A stretch of 64,000 nt of DNA from Hemibagrus wyckioides (taxonomy: Eukaryota; Chordata; Actinopteri; Siluriformes; Bagridae): NCBI RefSeq assembly GCF_019097595.1, contig NC_080726.1, positions 16,963,705-17,027,704 on the forward strand, read 5' to 3'. Positions 47,173-61,176 of this stretch are shown here, one piece after another. Position 1 is the stretch's first letter. Every line of letters begins with the position of its first letter. A program made the position numbers and the translations under genes. Below the pieces are notes generated by a model. It worked only from the letters and a program-made list of their open reading frames with translations, ran no database searches and had not been told where the DNA came from.

Positions 47173-49300
47173 ATTCAAAAGTCTTCTCCTGTGATCTCTT
47201 CTGTTTTACTCTGAAGTCTTCTATATATTTATACCCCCTGTTTTAGCGTGATGTCATTTACGCTACATCATTTACATTTCTGATGATGTCACCTTTTTCT
47301 TTTTGTCTACTTATGATGTCACCTGTTCTATTTCTATTCCTTTCTAATGTCATCTGCAGGATGTTTTCTTTCATAATTCCCCTGTTCTATTCAGATATCT
47401 TTTCATTCTTGTCTTCTGGTTCTGTTCTAATGTCTAATATTATTACATGACCCATTTTATCCTGATGTATCTCTATAATTATATTGCCATGTCTCTGCTC
47501 TACTGTCCCCTGGTCTATAATAATGGTTATTATAAAGATTATTCTCTTCTGACGTGCTGTATTATGATGTCACCTGTTCTGTTCTGATATCATATTTTCT
47601 GATCTCTTCTAAATTATTCCTCCGCGGCATTTTATTCCATTCTGATGTCCTCTTTCTATTCCGTCACTGAAACACTCAACCTGCATTTCTTTGTTTTGGT
47701 CACTAGATGAAGACATTTTTTCCTTTGTGTGTGTCCTTTTCTGTAACACTCCTGTGGTGATTAGTCACGCTGTTCACCTCTGAGCTGCAGTTTTTACACC
47801 CTGCACTGTGTTCTGGTCTTACCTCAGTCCTGAGGAACATCGGGATTGCAAAGCAGGATTTTTCAGCAGGGTCGGTCACCATGGCAACTCTACACAGCTA
47901 ACCTGGCGTTTCATTGAGGATCCCATGGAGCCAGAGCTCGTATTGTGGAAGGATCTCTATGGAGTACTAGAGTTCTTAAAGATGTTGTTACAGTTGTCCA
48001 ATTTATTCTTAACACAAAAACCCAGATTTTGTATCTGTGTATGCTTCTGAGCTAATCACTAATTCCACCTTCACAATGTTCCTGTGTATTAGGATTTCTC
48101 AGAGTAATCACTGCGGTCTGCACACACACTTTAGTTGGAGAACCCTGTGAGAGCACTACTCTAACCTGATGAACAGGAAGTGCCGAAAACAGTTCTTGAT
48201 TCATGTATATGCTGCAAGTCAACTCCATGTCACAGATTTGATGTGAATGCAGACTTAATTTTTGAGACTTGGAGATGCTGAAGCTACTTGGGTGAGAAGA
48301 TGTTCTTCAGCTGTTCCCTCCATAAAGAGCAGTCCTGAATGTTGCTCAATACCAAATCATCACATTGTTGTAAGGAAAGCAATCGGCCAGAGACGACAGA
48401 AGGGCATCAAGATTTGGGCAAAGAGCCTTCTTCCTATGATGTTCTCAAGGTTTCATGTTCTCTGGGTCTTTATAGCAACAGACAATTGTGGTCCACTGAT
48501 GTGAGTCTGAGCTGAGCAGCTTTCCAAGACAGCTTATATTTCCTTACACTGCACTGAGACATGCGACTGTGTAATGCTCCACTTGTCTGTGTGTTCACCA
48601 CATAGACTTCCACTTCCGCGACATCATCAGTGGACATGGCAAAAGTCTGACTTTGCCTTAAGAGCAAATGAAGACTTAAAGCAGCAGAAGTTGCTGATAT
48701 TATGAGGATAAAAGATGCTGGATTCAGATTTACGTGATTAAATCACACTTCACGAGTGGTTTGCTATAACACATGACGTGCTAATTATTTTGTGAGAAGT
48801 CTTGAGACTGAGTCATGGGTTTAGACATGCATGCTTTGACTACAGCTCCATCCTTTCTTTTAAAACCCCCAAAAAAGGTTCATGCTTATCATTGTGATCG
48901 TGCCTTATTAACAACTACAGTACTGAAGAGTTATACAGGAATATATGACGGTATTTATAATATTGGAATAGAACATCTCAGATTTTTAAGATTAACACTC
49001 CTTAGGGTTCATGCTAGAGAGTGACCACTAGATGGCAGAAGAGTAGAAGAACGTCAGTAAGAGAGTTAAGGACCAGGGCTCTGCACTCTGACTGGACTGT
49101 AATAGAGACGAGAAGAAAAACTGATCTTAGGTCATACAGTAAACATTTAAGCAAACATTTTGTGAAGAAACATTTTGTGAAGAATAAGAGGTGACAGTGT
49201 CAGTGATGGCAATATATTAGCAGAAGATATTCTTTATGTCAAAATGATTTTACAAGGAAATGTTTAATTCCTTAATCTCACAGAGTTATTAAACACAACA
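47173..49300. other. Intergenic region, no gene recognised
   Basis: Unique-looking AT-rich DNA without a convincing exon. Short open frames at 47,808, 48,262 and 48,815 show no known domain. One RFX-like site is at 47,875. Confidence 0.5.
47875..47888. promoter_or_regulatory. RFX X-box-like site
   Basis: GTCACCATGGCAAC matches the RFX X-box pattern (two GYNRCC/AC half sites around AT) with one weaker half. The function is inferred. Confidence 0.35.
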
Positions 49301-50065
49301 GTTGTTATTATTGTTGTTGTTGTTGGTGGTGGTGGTGTTATTGGTGTTTTTGGTGTTTGCTGCTGCTGGTGGTGGTGTTGGTGTTATTGGTGTTTGCTGG
49401 TGGTGGTGTTATTAGTGTTTGCTGCTGCTGGTGGTGGTGTTGGTGTTATTGGTGTTTGCTGGTGGTGGTGTTATTAGTGTTTGCTGCTGCTGGTGGTGGT
49501 GTTATTAGTGTTTGCTGCTGCTGGTGGTGGTGTTATTAGTGTTTGCTGCTGCTGGTGGTGGTGTTATTAGTGTTTGCTGCTGCTGGTGGTGGTGTTATTA
49601 GTGTTTGCTGCTGCTGGTGGTGGTGTTATTAGTGTTTGCTGCTGCTGGTGGTGGTGTTATTGGCGTTGATGTTATTGGTGTTTGTTGGTGGTGCTGTTAT
49701 TGGTGTTTGCTGCTGCTGGTGTTATTGGTGTTGATATTATTGGTGTTTGCTGGCAGTGGTGGTGTTATTGCTGTTTGCTGCTGCTGCTGGTGTTATTGGT
49801 GTTGGTGGTGTTATTGATGTTGATGTTATTGGTGTTTGCTGGTGGTGGTGGTGGTATTGGTGTTTGCTGCTGCTGCTGGTGTTATTGGTGTTGGTGGTGT
49901 TATTGATGTTGATGTTATTGGTGTTTGCTGGTAGTGGTGGTGGTATTGGTGTTTGCTGCTGCTGCTGGTGTTATTGGTGTTGGTGGTGTTATTGATGTTG
50001 ATGTTATTGGTGTTTGCTGGTGGTGGTGGTGGTATTGGTGTTTGCTGCTGCTGGTGGTGGTATCA
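49301..50065. repeat. G/T-rich complex minisatellite
   Basis: About 765 bases made almost only of G and T with occasional C and A. The first half is built from 31-base units (GTGTTTGCTGCTGCTGGTGG plus TGGTGTTATTA). The second half has three longer units of about 84 bases including GTTATTGATGTTGATGTTAT. Open frames through it on both strands are repeat artefacts. Confidence 0.93.
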
Positions 50066-50582
50066 ATGTTATGTTTGTTTACATTCCGAGTTTTTTCTCT
50101 CTTTTTTGGTCTGGCTTCAGCATATAGGATGCAGAAATGTAACACTTCAGGTATTGGAATGGAAAATGACGTTTCTCTGTGTGATTCTACTTGAAGAACA
50201 CAAACGTTATAATTGTTGGTCTTTCTATGTTCTTGTCGCGTCTCACAGTGAAGTTGAAGCTGGTTGCAACTGCACATTTCTCAGTTACATGGAGAATATG
50301 GTTCAACATGGAACACCTCAAAACAAAAGGTGTGCCAAAATACCCTGCTGAGATGGTTGGACTGCTCCGATCCAGACACTCAGACGCTGTGTGAAAAAAA
50401 GACTGAACTGGATCACTTAAACTCCTCTTTCCTCGTGCTGTGGATATATAAAGTCAACGCATTCCAAATTTATTCATACATTATATTTATGCATGACCGC
50501 CCCCACCCTCCCTCCACACACCCCATCCACTTACAGTAATCTATCACCCCGGCATCATCCGCCATGCAAGCAGGCCCGCCGA

Positions 50583-50596
50583 GTTACCATGGCAAC
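50583..50596. promoter_or_regulatory. RFX X-box (perfect palindromic type)
   Basis: GTTACCATGGCAAC has two good half sites. It lies in a locally GC-rich stretch (50,500-50,680) with CCTATTGGCTGGGAG (reverse CCAAT) at about 50,617-50,631. This looks like a regulatory element, possibly a promoter or enhancer, with no adjacent exon that I can find. Confidence 0.5.
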
Positions 50597-52540
50597 CGCC
50601 TCGGGCCTAGCTCCGCTCCTATTGGCTGGGAGTCGGAGCCTGTCTGCTGGATGTGGTAATTGGCTTGGGGTCTCCAATCACGCTTCAACATACACACAGA
50701 CACACGTGTGTTTACACACACACACACACACAAACGAGTTGCCATGATTCCAGGCAGCCAGAGACATATACAGTGTGAGATTGCGCCCAAGGTAATGATC
50801 TGATTTTGGTGCATGTAGGAGTGTGTGTGTGTGTGTGTGTGTTGGGAAGTGAGATATTGGGGACTGCTGGGACCGGGGTGTGAGGATTTTTGAGTCCAGA
50901 AATGGAAGAATTCACAAAACCAGAAATATTTAAGCAATGAAATGGTTTATGCCCAAAATAATTTTTGTTACTACAGAACTGGAATGGAATTATTTACAAG
51001 ACACACTCACACACAAATAAAGACAGCAGTATGGACATTTCCTGGAAACCATCTTCATTACCTTCAGTATCTTTAAAGATGGATGTGAACTAAACACAGA
51101 AGACTGAAGTGTTAAAGATTCATCAGGTCAATGATGTACCATAAATTATTTCTAAAGGTATAACGACACATACTAAAGGATTAAAGGCATGTTTTAAATG
51201 ATAAATTCACAGGTCTTCATATATGAGTGTATTTTGCAGTACAGATGATGATAACCTGTAAAAGCCATTATAATAAACACCTCACCTTGCTGAGATTTTG
51301 TGAGACATTTCCACATCCTTTCACAGCCTCGTGCAGGAATAATAACAGCAGGACTGATGACACATCTGTATTTTTTAATGACAGAAATAAAAAAGGGGAT
51401 TTGATTATTTAAAAGAGAGAAACATGTGACACCAAGAACACACTACTTGCCAACTACATTTCACTTAAAATCAATGCATCAGTTTGTTAAACATGAATGA
51501 TTCAGTGAAAAATGACAATAGCCTGAGCTGAAGCTCATTCCTTTTATCTGTGGTGTTTATTACTTTCACTTTTTTTCTGAACATTGACATGGAATGAATC
51601 CGTTCACACTCTCCTCGAAAGAAACATCTCTTTGGGTAAAATAAGATGCAAGCAAAGATCACAGCACAACAAGGAACAGGAAAAACAGAAAGACAAAAAG
51701 TCTGTCTCTGACTTCCACTGACCACCGGGGATGTGTGTGTGTGTGTGTGTGTGTGTGTTAAAGAGAGAGAGAGAGAGAGAGAGAGACTATATGGACTATA
51801 TTTATGATTTACCAATTTAAAAATATTTATTTGAGATATTTTCTAGCCCAAGACATACACTTTAATTACTGAAGTTTTTGTGGAACTTTCAAAGCAACTC
51901 TCGGACACAGCAGGGCCGAAAAGCAGCCGGTAAACACCTTCTACTGTACATTTACTCACTCAAACACGTTACTTCATTCAAGATATGAATACAATCAGAT
52001 CACATGACCGACCCCTACAGTAAAGGCCAACAAACTAACAAGTTTCATTTAGACTAATCACAGACCCTTCTGGAAGGCAGCAGCCGCAGAGAAAATGCAC
52101 CTTTACTGTTTTACTGTATATTTTAAGCAGGGAACATCCTTCACGTCCTTTCTGCTCAAATACTGAGGCCACGTTCACACGTATGAGGAACTTTTTGAAA
52201 ACCGCAAAACAGTTTTAACCCTTCTTATTTCCAAAAAAAAATCACTGCATGGCAATAGCATGTCATCAAAAGTTGTGTTAAACAACTTAAGGATAATATT
52301 AACAGCACACACACACACACACACACTGAGTGCTGGAGACACTCATGACAAACATGAAGTATATGACTATGTGTCGGTCCTGTATGCAATAAATAAAACA
52401 ATCTGAAATTAAACTGCAAACAAATTACAGACCCCAAGGTAACACCCTGGTCTGAGGTCGTGATAAACAGAGCTCCTAACACAGGCAGTGTCTGTGCAGA
52501 GGATGCTGCTGCCATGTCAGCATGTTCAATTAAACTGATT

Positions 52541-52643
<103 letters not shown>

Positions 52644-53182
52644 GCAGTGACCTTTTTTTTTGTGTGAACTCAGAAAATGAAACAGGTTTTCAAAAACATC
52701 TGTACACATGTGGATGTGGCCTTAGAGTGTTTTGTGTAATGTGTGAAAGGGAAAGAAAAACTACATTCTGTCTGTAATTCTGCTGTAAACTAAGGCATCA
52801 CAACATGCAGGTTTGGCTGTATTTTCATTGCTTTTGTCATCAAGTCGAAAAGAGTCACACTCAGTGCAAAATATTTAAACAAGTGCACAAAAGTACTCAA
52901 GTACTCAAAAGATTGCAGTACTAAAAAAAAAGGGTCGGGAAAAGTAACCATACTGATGGAGAAAAGCTCAGCCTTCTGGATAAACATGAAACACTTCTAC
53001 TCTTCATAGTAAGCAATGACCATCTAATGGCTCGAACCACAGTTCTGGAAAATACAAAAATAGAAATGACCCGACAGATTTTATAATCCAGGAAGCTTAG
53101 TTTTCACATTTTTAATGAAGTCATAACATTTTCCAGGAGTCATATGGCAAGTACGTTCCATTCGAAAATAAGAGAGCAAAAA

Positions 53183-54833
53183 TTTATTTACAGCAAGTGT
53201 CTCCCAACTTAAAGCTTGTGGGCTGAAACAAAAAAAAAGCAGACAGTTCTTTCAGGTAGGCCACAGATGGACGGGACTTTGGGTTCAAAATCGCCTCAGC
53301 ACAAAGTCACATATACATGCTGGCATCCCAGTAACACTCTACTGGAGTTATTTACTTTTTTTTTAAAGCACACTGCAATTACAAAGTCCCAGAACACAAA
53401 GCAGACTCACAGATAGGAAAGAGCTCATTGTACAAAAACGAGGCGCTACAGTTTGTCTCGGAACTGGCTTTCGGTTTGTCCAGAAAATAGTAAAAAGGGG
53501 AAAAAAGAAGTGAAAGGAAATACGGTGCCTTCATGGATAAGCTCGAGCTCCAAAACCCTGCGCCTTTCCAATACGATGCCTAGATTCACGGTTCCACAAA
53601 AAGTGTCACACGTACATACACACAGACGCAACGTCCCCCGAGAGGGTCACAAACACATTATTGCAAATTAAGTGTGCTTTCGTAGGTTTTTTTTCCCGCC
53701 CGTTAAAAGGTTAATTTTTAAAACAGTATCACAACATGCATCCAAAGTAATAATATAAAAAAGAACAAACATTAAGGCCCTGTTTTTAAAACAAGGCTGG
53801 ACATAATTCATTACTATACACCCTGACAAACACACAGAGAGAATATCTTATATTGGCTTTTTCAGAAGGAAATAAAAGCAGGGGTGTGTGTGTGTGTGTG
53901 TGTCTGGAGGGGGGGTATTGGGGTTTAGGATAATGACAGCAGAAAGTTTGATCTTTTTTGACGTAAAGTACCACCCGAGCTGAACGACATGCACCTCAGA
54001 CCTCCTTGAGCTTAAAGGGAATCCGTTCACAACATCTCGCAACACCAAAGTTTGTGTGTTAAAAACAGGTATTCTCAGGTAAATCCAAATCCAAGTCTCT
54101 TAAGACTGCAGGCCATCAGATTTCTTCTGATCAACATTGGATCTGGGGGTGATGTGTTGAGCTCCACCTCAGAAGGAGCTGAATAATACATTGATTCATT
54201 TCTCTCTCTGGAGCTGTAATGAGCTCTTCTCTTTCTAGTCCTGGTGTTTGGGTACGGTCCTGTAGCCTGCTGGTGTCTACCTCTCACAGTGGGCTGCAGA
54301 GAGTGGGCGGCACCATAGCTGAAAAAGAGTATTAGCGGTGCTTCGTGATCCAAAAGCCACTATGGAAACCGGGAGATCTCGTGGCGTTTTCCTCATCAGC
54401 AGTCAATGTGTTTTTCCAACGAGAACACTCAGAGTCTCTTGCCATTCAAGTGCCCTCTTGAGCCACACGTTAAAACTGACTCTTCAGTGATGAGGCGCTT
54501 GGCGCCTCTCAACTAAGCAGCGCCAAATAAACGTGTGCATCAATAGAAATCCCTCCCTAGTCTTATAGCTGGAGACAATGATTAGGGAGACGTGGGAGAG
54601 TGTGTTCAGGGCTGAATAAAGAGCAGGCACGTCTGCTGTGCACCAGAAATGAAGGAGGAACCTGTTCTCTCCATGAAGTGGATGGTTGCTAATTCCCTGC
54701 AGGACTGGTGCAGCGTATGGTATTTTTCTTTCAATGCGAATTGACCGTCTTTTTCAATCTGCCGTGTCGGTTTGTCATGAGGAGGCTGTGGAGGCAGAGG
54801 CCGGACGGCTGCAACCCGACCTAACGATGAAGA
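53183..54833 (-). other. Possible 3' UTR of DPF1
   Basis: Non-coding DNA directly downstream of the DPF1 stop codon. The first strong minus-strand AATAAA candidate is at about 53,183-53,188. The UTR extent is a guess. It includes a (GT)n run at 53,885-53,903. Confidence 0.35.
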
Positions 54834-57800
54834 TTAATTCAGCATGATGTAAGCAGAGGCTTTTTCCTTCAGCTGCCGCAGACACAGGTGACAACTCCAG
54901 CTCCCTGTGGAGGAGAGGTCACAGTACATAACTTTACACTGCATACTGCTGAACAACATTGTACAGCTCTGCACTGTGCTGTAGACAAAAAACAGTCGTC
55001 TATAGAATAAGAAATGCATCGTTACTGACACAGCATCTTCACACTTTACTATACTGCTTGGTACGATGTGATGTGAACCTGGTGTACGTTGTAAAGAAAA
55101 GACAACATAAATGATATGGACCTGGATGTATTTCACATCTTTTTATAGCATTTAATTGGAATCTCAAACAGAGACTGCGAGGGCAGCTCATGTGAGAGCA
55201 CAGAGCAGTATCAGTAAGCGTGGTCATTAAAATGAGAGCACTGTGTTCACACAAACACACTGAAGCGAGTGAGCACTTCAGCTCTGCCAGCACTGAGCAC
55301 TGACTCATGTCTGAACGTTTGCTTACTATTTACACACCAGAACATCATTACAACATAAAGAAGTTGATTACTACCAGCACACAGCATTAGGTTACTCATT
55401 TCTGTTTCAACATTAGTGTCGGTTTTAATGAATAAAAAACATGCGCTTGTACTTATACTCAGTCTGAAAACTATGCCGTTGATGCAACCTTACTCCAGAC
55501 TGATCACAGTATTCTCATCCTTTATAATGGATATTAGAGCTTTAGGACTGCATACCCTCTGGTGGTTCTGCCATCGGTGGACTTAGACAGTACATGTGAT
55601 ATCCTCGATCACAATCATCACAGAATAAAAGCTGATCCTACAGCCAGGAGAACACAGATAGAAACAGAATCAATATTCTTGATGTGTCAAGCCACCTGGA
55701 CGTGTGAAGAGGAAATAAAACGGTAACTAACGTCATTCTCGGAGGTGCCACACAGGCTGCAGGACTTGCACTCGATGCACTGCCAGCGGTACGTCCTCAC
55801 GGCTGCCGTCATGTTGACTGTGAACTGCAGGCAGGACGGGTGTCCTGGACAGACAAAAAAATCCAAACAAAGTGTTTCAGAGGATCTCTTGGGTGCAGTT
55901 CCACAGCCTGTAGGAACAAAGCCGAGGTGCATTGAATCTGTTCTGGTTGTTTGTAGTGAACTTAGTAAAGGCCATTTATGCTTTAAAGGCTTTCCGTTTC
56001 AATTGTCACCTTCCTTTTTACAAGCTCCACAAATTGTAGATGAGCTTTGTGCTTTATTTCATTACGTTAATATTTGTTCAGTTGTTGCATGTTTATACGT
56101 TGTAGTACATATGATCCAGGCTGTGTGGTCTATGTGGACTGAGCAGAGTTTAAAAAAGGTCTTCTGCTTCTCCACCACCTTCAGTCAAACGGTTCTGCAG
56201 CCTGGACCCCATGCACAGTCTGGCTGAACAAATGAAGCTGCTCTGAAACTCTTCACATGCCAGAAACTTTAATGTGTTTATTTCCTACACACAGCTATAT
56301 ATGAAGATCGTTGTGAAATACCTACACAAACACATGCAAGTGCTTTACAGAATTATTGGCACCCTTCATGAACATCATCAAATTTCTTGTATAAAATGAA
56401 TTACACACAGGGTGAAAAAGATTTCTCTTTCAATTCAGACAAGAAGATTTCAGTAGGGTTCAAATCTGGAGATTGGGGTGGTCTTCTCTGCAGTCACCAT
56501 CATATGACCAAAAAGTTTGATTTTGGTTCCTCTGACAGCAGCTTGTGATGCCCAGTTGTAGATCTAATGACATGGTGAAGTTCAGCCTCCTGATGTTGGG
56601 AGATGCCTTCAGGCATGAAGGTGCAGTTTAACAGCTGATTTTAAATCTTTAGAAGAATCAAATAAACTCTGCAATTCTACTGTGATCTCTATGCTTATTT
56701 CACTTCATGCTCCTTCACTACCACCTTCTTCTCCTCGCTGTGTGGGGGCAGTGTGTCGTCCTCCTCGCAATTTCCAATTTTGTCAAACTTTTTATTATGA
56801 AATAAGTCTAACTTCTTCTCCTCTCACACACAGAGGATCAGGATTTCAAGTCACTTAACAAGTTACTGTACTGCTTCGTTTATATGTACATTCACTGGCA
56901 TGCTTCTTTTGCACAAACTCGTTTTGCTCATTCTTATTATTAAGGGTTCCAATAATTCTGAAGGGCAATATAATACACACATACTGTATATTATATTCAC
57001 ATACACTATATGCCCAAAGGTATGTGCACCCCTGACCATATGTGCATGTTAAACATCTCATTCCAGATTGATTCCCTCTGTTGTTCTAATGAGATCCACT
57101 CTTCTGGAAGGTTTTCCACTAGATGTTGGAGTGTGGCTCTGGGGATTAGTGATCATTCAGCTACAACAGCATTAGTGAGATCAGACACTGACGTTGTAAG
57201 AATAAGGAGGTCTGGGGTTCAGTCAGTGTTCAGAGAGGTTAAGTCAGAGTCTGAGCTCTGTGCAGGACACTTGAGTTCTTCACTTCAACCTTCACACACC
57301 ATGTTTTCAAGGAGCTGCTTTGTGCACAGGGACATTGTCATGCTGGAACATGGTTTTGGACTCACAGGGACATTACAATTATACAATTTTGTACAAACAG
57401 TTTGGGAAGAAGCACATATGGGTGTGATGGTCAGGGGTGCACATACTTTTGGCCAGATAGTCTATATACAGTTAAAAGTTTGTGAAAACTTCAGAGATTA
57501 GATTTAAGAAAAGTAGTCAAGAATTAGAACATCTTTGTGAATGTAAGTGGAAAATGCCGGCTTGAATCGCTCTAATTAGAGGCGTAAATGCGTCTTCCAG
57601 TGGACAGTAACGCTGTTTAATCTCAGACTCCTTCCATTAACTTACAGTCTTACAGGATCTGCTTAACAAACCACTCATTTAGAGTCCCAGAAGAATCTGA
57701 GAGCAGACAATGAATACATCTTTAAACATTTAATGTTTTTTTCCACAAACACACACAAACACACACACACACACACTCACACACACACTTATATGGGTTT

Positions 57801-57957
57801 TATGTTAGAGTTTTTGTAAGAGAGTTTGTCTTCACACCCGATCGTCCGCAGTCTGCGCAGGAGATTAGATCCTCTGGGCAACCCGTCTTCTTCGAGCCTC
57901 CGAGGCAGAAGTCACAGTAGCCGTTGGGGATGACCGAGCCATCTGCTGCTTTTTTGG
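54834..57957 (-). CDS. dpf1: DPF1 (neuro-d4), last four exons: double PHD finger
   Basis: DPF1 is a neuronal subunit of BAF (SWI/SNF) chromatin remodelling complexes that reads acylated histone H3 through its tandem PHD fingers. Four minus-strand exons join in frame: 57838-57957 ([25 protein letters not shown]), 55732-55844 ([31 protein letters not shown]), 55556-55637 ([19 protein letters not shown]) and 54834-54904 ([19 protein letters not shown], stop). All zinc-binding Cys/His of PHD1 and PHD2 are present. The residues [11 protein letters not shown] and [10 protein letters not shown] fit DPF1 better than DPF2 or DPF3. The N-terminal Requiem domain and the C2H2 finger are not in the window and should lie to the right. 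The stop is at 54,834-54,836. Confidence 0.94.
56348..56960. mobile_element. Tc1/mariner-type element remnant in DPF1 intron
   Basis: CAGAATTATTGGCACCCTTC at the left is mirrored by GGGTTCCAATAATTCTG at the right. A TA precedes the left end. The interior has pieces such as TCTGGAGATTGGGGTGGTCT and GCAGCTTGTGATGCCCAGTT but no open transposase. Confidence 0.7.
57004..57462. mobile_element. Inverted-repeat MITE in DPF1 intron
   Basis: The ends TATGTGCACCCCTGACCATA and the complement of TATGTGCACCCCTGACCATC are nearly perfect inverted repeats of about 35 bases. This end sequence is common in fish genomes. No transposase is present. The exact ends and target duplication are uncertain because the flanks are AT-rich. 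Confidence 0.75.
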
Positions 57958-59149
57958 CTGTGGCACAACAGAAAAGGGGGGCAAAAATTAGTACACAAGA
58001 GGTCAGCCTCAGTCCTCATGTCTGTTTGGGTCTAAAACATGCATTTTCATGGTTGTGCCTAAATCTGTATCTGTAATGAGTGTATTACAGGGTGTATATT
58101 TATATGATAAAGATTCCTGCTGCACCATTACGGGTGAAATGTAAGTTAAAGAATGGCTAGTCTTTAGAAACATGTGAAACAAACAACAACACGAAAAAAA
58201 AGAGCTGCTGTCACATTCCCTCCATCTGTCATTTCCATTCCTCTGCCATCAGGCTTCTGCTGTGGAAAGCGTCTCTTTCTCTTTTAATAGAGATGTCTTT
58301 ATCCTGCTAATAAGATATATTGTCTATTTTACAACTATATTTAAAAAAGACAAAAAAATCCCAGGTCAGTGTGGAAGAAGCAAACAGCACATCCTGGGCA
58401 ACGTATTGAACTTTTACAAATGCTTAATGTAAAGATATAAAGGAAAAAAAGACAACAAGAGAGGAGCTGAGTAATGAGTTTTCTCTCGTGTGCTAGTGTT
58501 CATTACTGAGACCTGCAGCAGAGACCTTCTCTGACTGTACGAGTGTGTACTGGGGGAGGAGGAGACTCTTCACCAGGAGGCCCGCGGCTCTGTTAAATAT
58601 TGTCACAGGAACAGAGGGGATGCTGGGAACTGAGAGACAGGTACGCCACAGGAGGTTACTACGTTATATCATTAACAAGGAAGACAAGTTAGCTGGCAGC
58701 TTTCACACCCAGCTACTTACACACTGGTTTCACATGATCACAGCCAAACGCTTCAGTCTGACTCCCAAAGGGGGAAGTGTGGAGCGACGTAAGATTGGCT
58801 TAAAGCGGCTAAATATGAGAACAAAAAAAAACGCTTAGGTGCACTAATAGATAATATGTGGATGGGATTGCTGTGCTCCTCCAGAGAATAGCTAATGTTC
58901 AGACATCAGCTCACACACACACACATACACACACACACACACACAGCCGGATGATTTGGAGAGCTTGGGTTCTCTCCAGTGAGGTCATTAATCCACCCCC
59001 ATCCCCTGAGATTCTAACATCGGTGTGAAGTGTGTGTGTGTGTGTGTGTGTGTGGGTGTGTATGTTAGAGAGGTGGGGGGACTGTTGCAGTGTTTCTTTT
59101 TTAAGATTCCATGGGTCTGTTCTGCTCACTAATCCCCAGAGAGTGAGAC

Positions 59150-59196
<47 letters not shown>

Positions 59197-61058
59197 GAAC
59201 CTCTGATCAGGATAAAAGGAAGACAGCACTATTCAGTGCAATATTAAAAAGCTGTGATCCATATGTGCTGCATGGGCCCCACACTCTACAAACAGTGGAG
59301 TTTCTACACAACACTGTGGTTCACATCACAAACCTGCAGCAGCACAGTGGTGCAGGAGAGAACGTGGTGCTGTCCAGGGTCCTGAAACTCTTCATACTAT
59401 GGGCTGTATTCAGAATTAAGATAAGAGCACAAAGATTTAAAAGTGCTTTTTATTCCCTACTTATACAAATTCCATTTAAATATGTGGAATATGAAAGAAA
59501 ACCTTTAGCTAAATTTAGAAAAAATGTATTAAGCCACTGAGAAAAATCTGTTTGGAAAGCTGATTGGTCTGGAATGCCTGTTTGTGTTTGGATGTCAGAC
59601 ATTTTACAGCTCACCTAGTAAAAGATCTTCGAGGTGGAACTTCATGAACATGATCAGGAATCATTCAAATGTCAAACCCACCTAACATACTTTAGAGATC
59701 TAATCTTACCTTAAAACACCTTTAATACTGTAATTGCACATGCTGGTATTCACACCATTGATATAAGTGAAGCTGTGACAGAAGTGTGTCATATGTTATA
59801 CACATAATTCTGACTATGGACCTTTCTTGCATGATATCAGCTCTATCTGACTATCTGACAGCTGCCATGGTAATATGTATGTTTTGGGCTGTTAATGCAC
59901 TCTAAAAACTATGCAATGCCATTCCAAGCCAATGATAAATAAACGTAGCACTGTTGACTATTATACACTGTTAATTAACAATGTCGTCTCTTTAAAGTCC
60001 AGGACACATGGAGGATGTTAATCTTACACAGAGACATTGTTTATCTCAAGGATCATTCTGTTATGGATAAAGTTATGAATGTACTGATAGATAGCTGTTT
60101 GTGTAGCAGATGAGTGCACGGTCAGCTTATCCTTCAAACCATGGTCATGTTTTCATTACAGCACAACATATCCAATGAACAAAAACATCAGCACTATTTT
60201 ATTCATGTGAAAGTTCAAAATTGCAATCTGAAAGTATAAAATCATTCATCTTCTGACCTGGAGTTAGCTCTGTATCTCACAGCCGCACTGAGTCGTGAAA
60301 AAATGTAAAATATTAGGATGTGCTAGATCGAGTGCTGTTTTATATGCCACTGATTAATGTGGATATAAGAATTATTGTTAAATTTAACTACATTTGCAGT
60401 GATAAATATTCAGAATTAAGATGTTCATCCATCAATATATTGGCGGTATAGCAGACTCCATTTATTAGACGTTTATTTCTCTGCTTGCTGTATTAACAAA
60501 CCCATTCATACACCCATCATATTACTCTTTTTTCTATAATTTTCTCCTTTTTAAATTGTCTCTTGCTTTCATCTTACACTGTGTTGCATTTTATAGAAAA
60601 TGGAGGAAAATGCAATTTCTGTCTTCAGACCACATTTTGGATTCCTGATTTTTTTTTTTTTCAGGTTCAAAGGCAACTGCATGTGATTAAAGTCAGTGAG
60701 CTCAGCGCTATTGAAAAAGCCTGTCCCTGAAGCTTCTGCTGGAAAAAAAATCTGGAAGGTAATTTGCATAATCTGAATGGTGCTTCCAGAAAAAACACTT
60801 AGGCACCGGTGCAACCCAGACCTGAATCCAAGCAACTTTACCTGCAAACTCTGAATAGTGAAGCAGATCCCGTGGAGGAAAGAGTCAAGCCACTATCAGT
60901 AAGAGATACTTTAATAAACTAAGATAAACTGTTCCATTACTGCAGAGAAGTGACTCAAATGTGTATTTTGTATTATTTCTTTTATTTCAGCACGTAATGA
61001 GGATGCTGCTATCTGAGATCCTGCAAAGTAATAAAACAATGCTGATGTTAGACAGGCT

Positions 61059-61176
<118 letters not shown>

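Noticed and set aside
49357..50351. Open frames rich in Val/Leu or Cys/Trp suggesting small membrane or Cys-rich proteins
   Set aside because: They come only from the G/T minisatellite and end soon after it.
59265..59540. Possible exon around ACACTCTACAAACAGTGGAG
   Set aside because: Looks somewhat coding-like, but neither strand gives a recognised domain or clear splice sites, so it is not listed as a gene.
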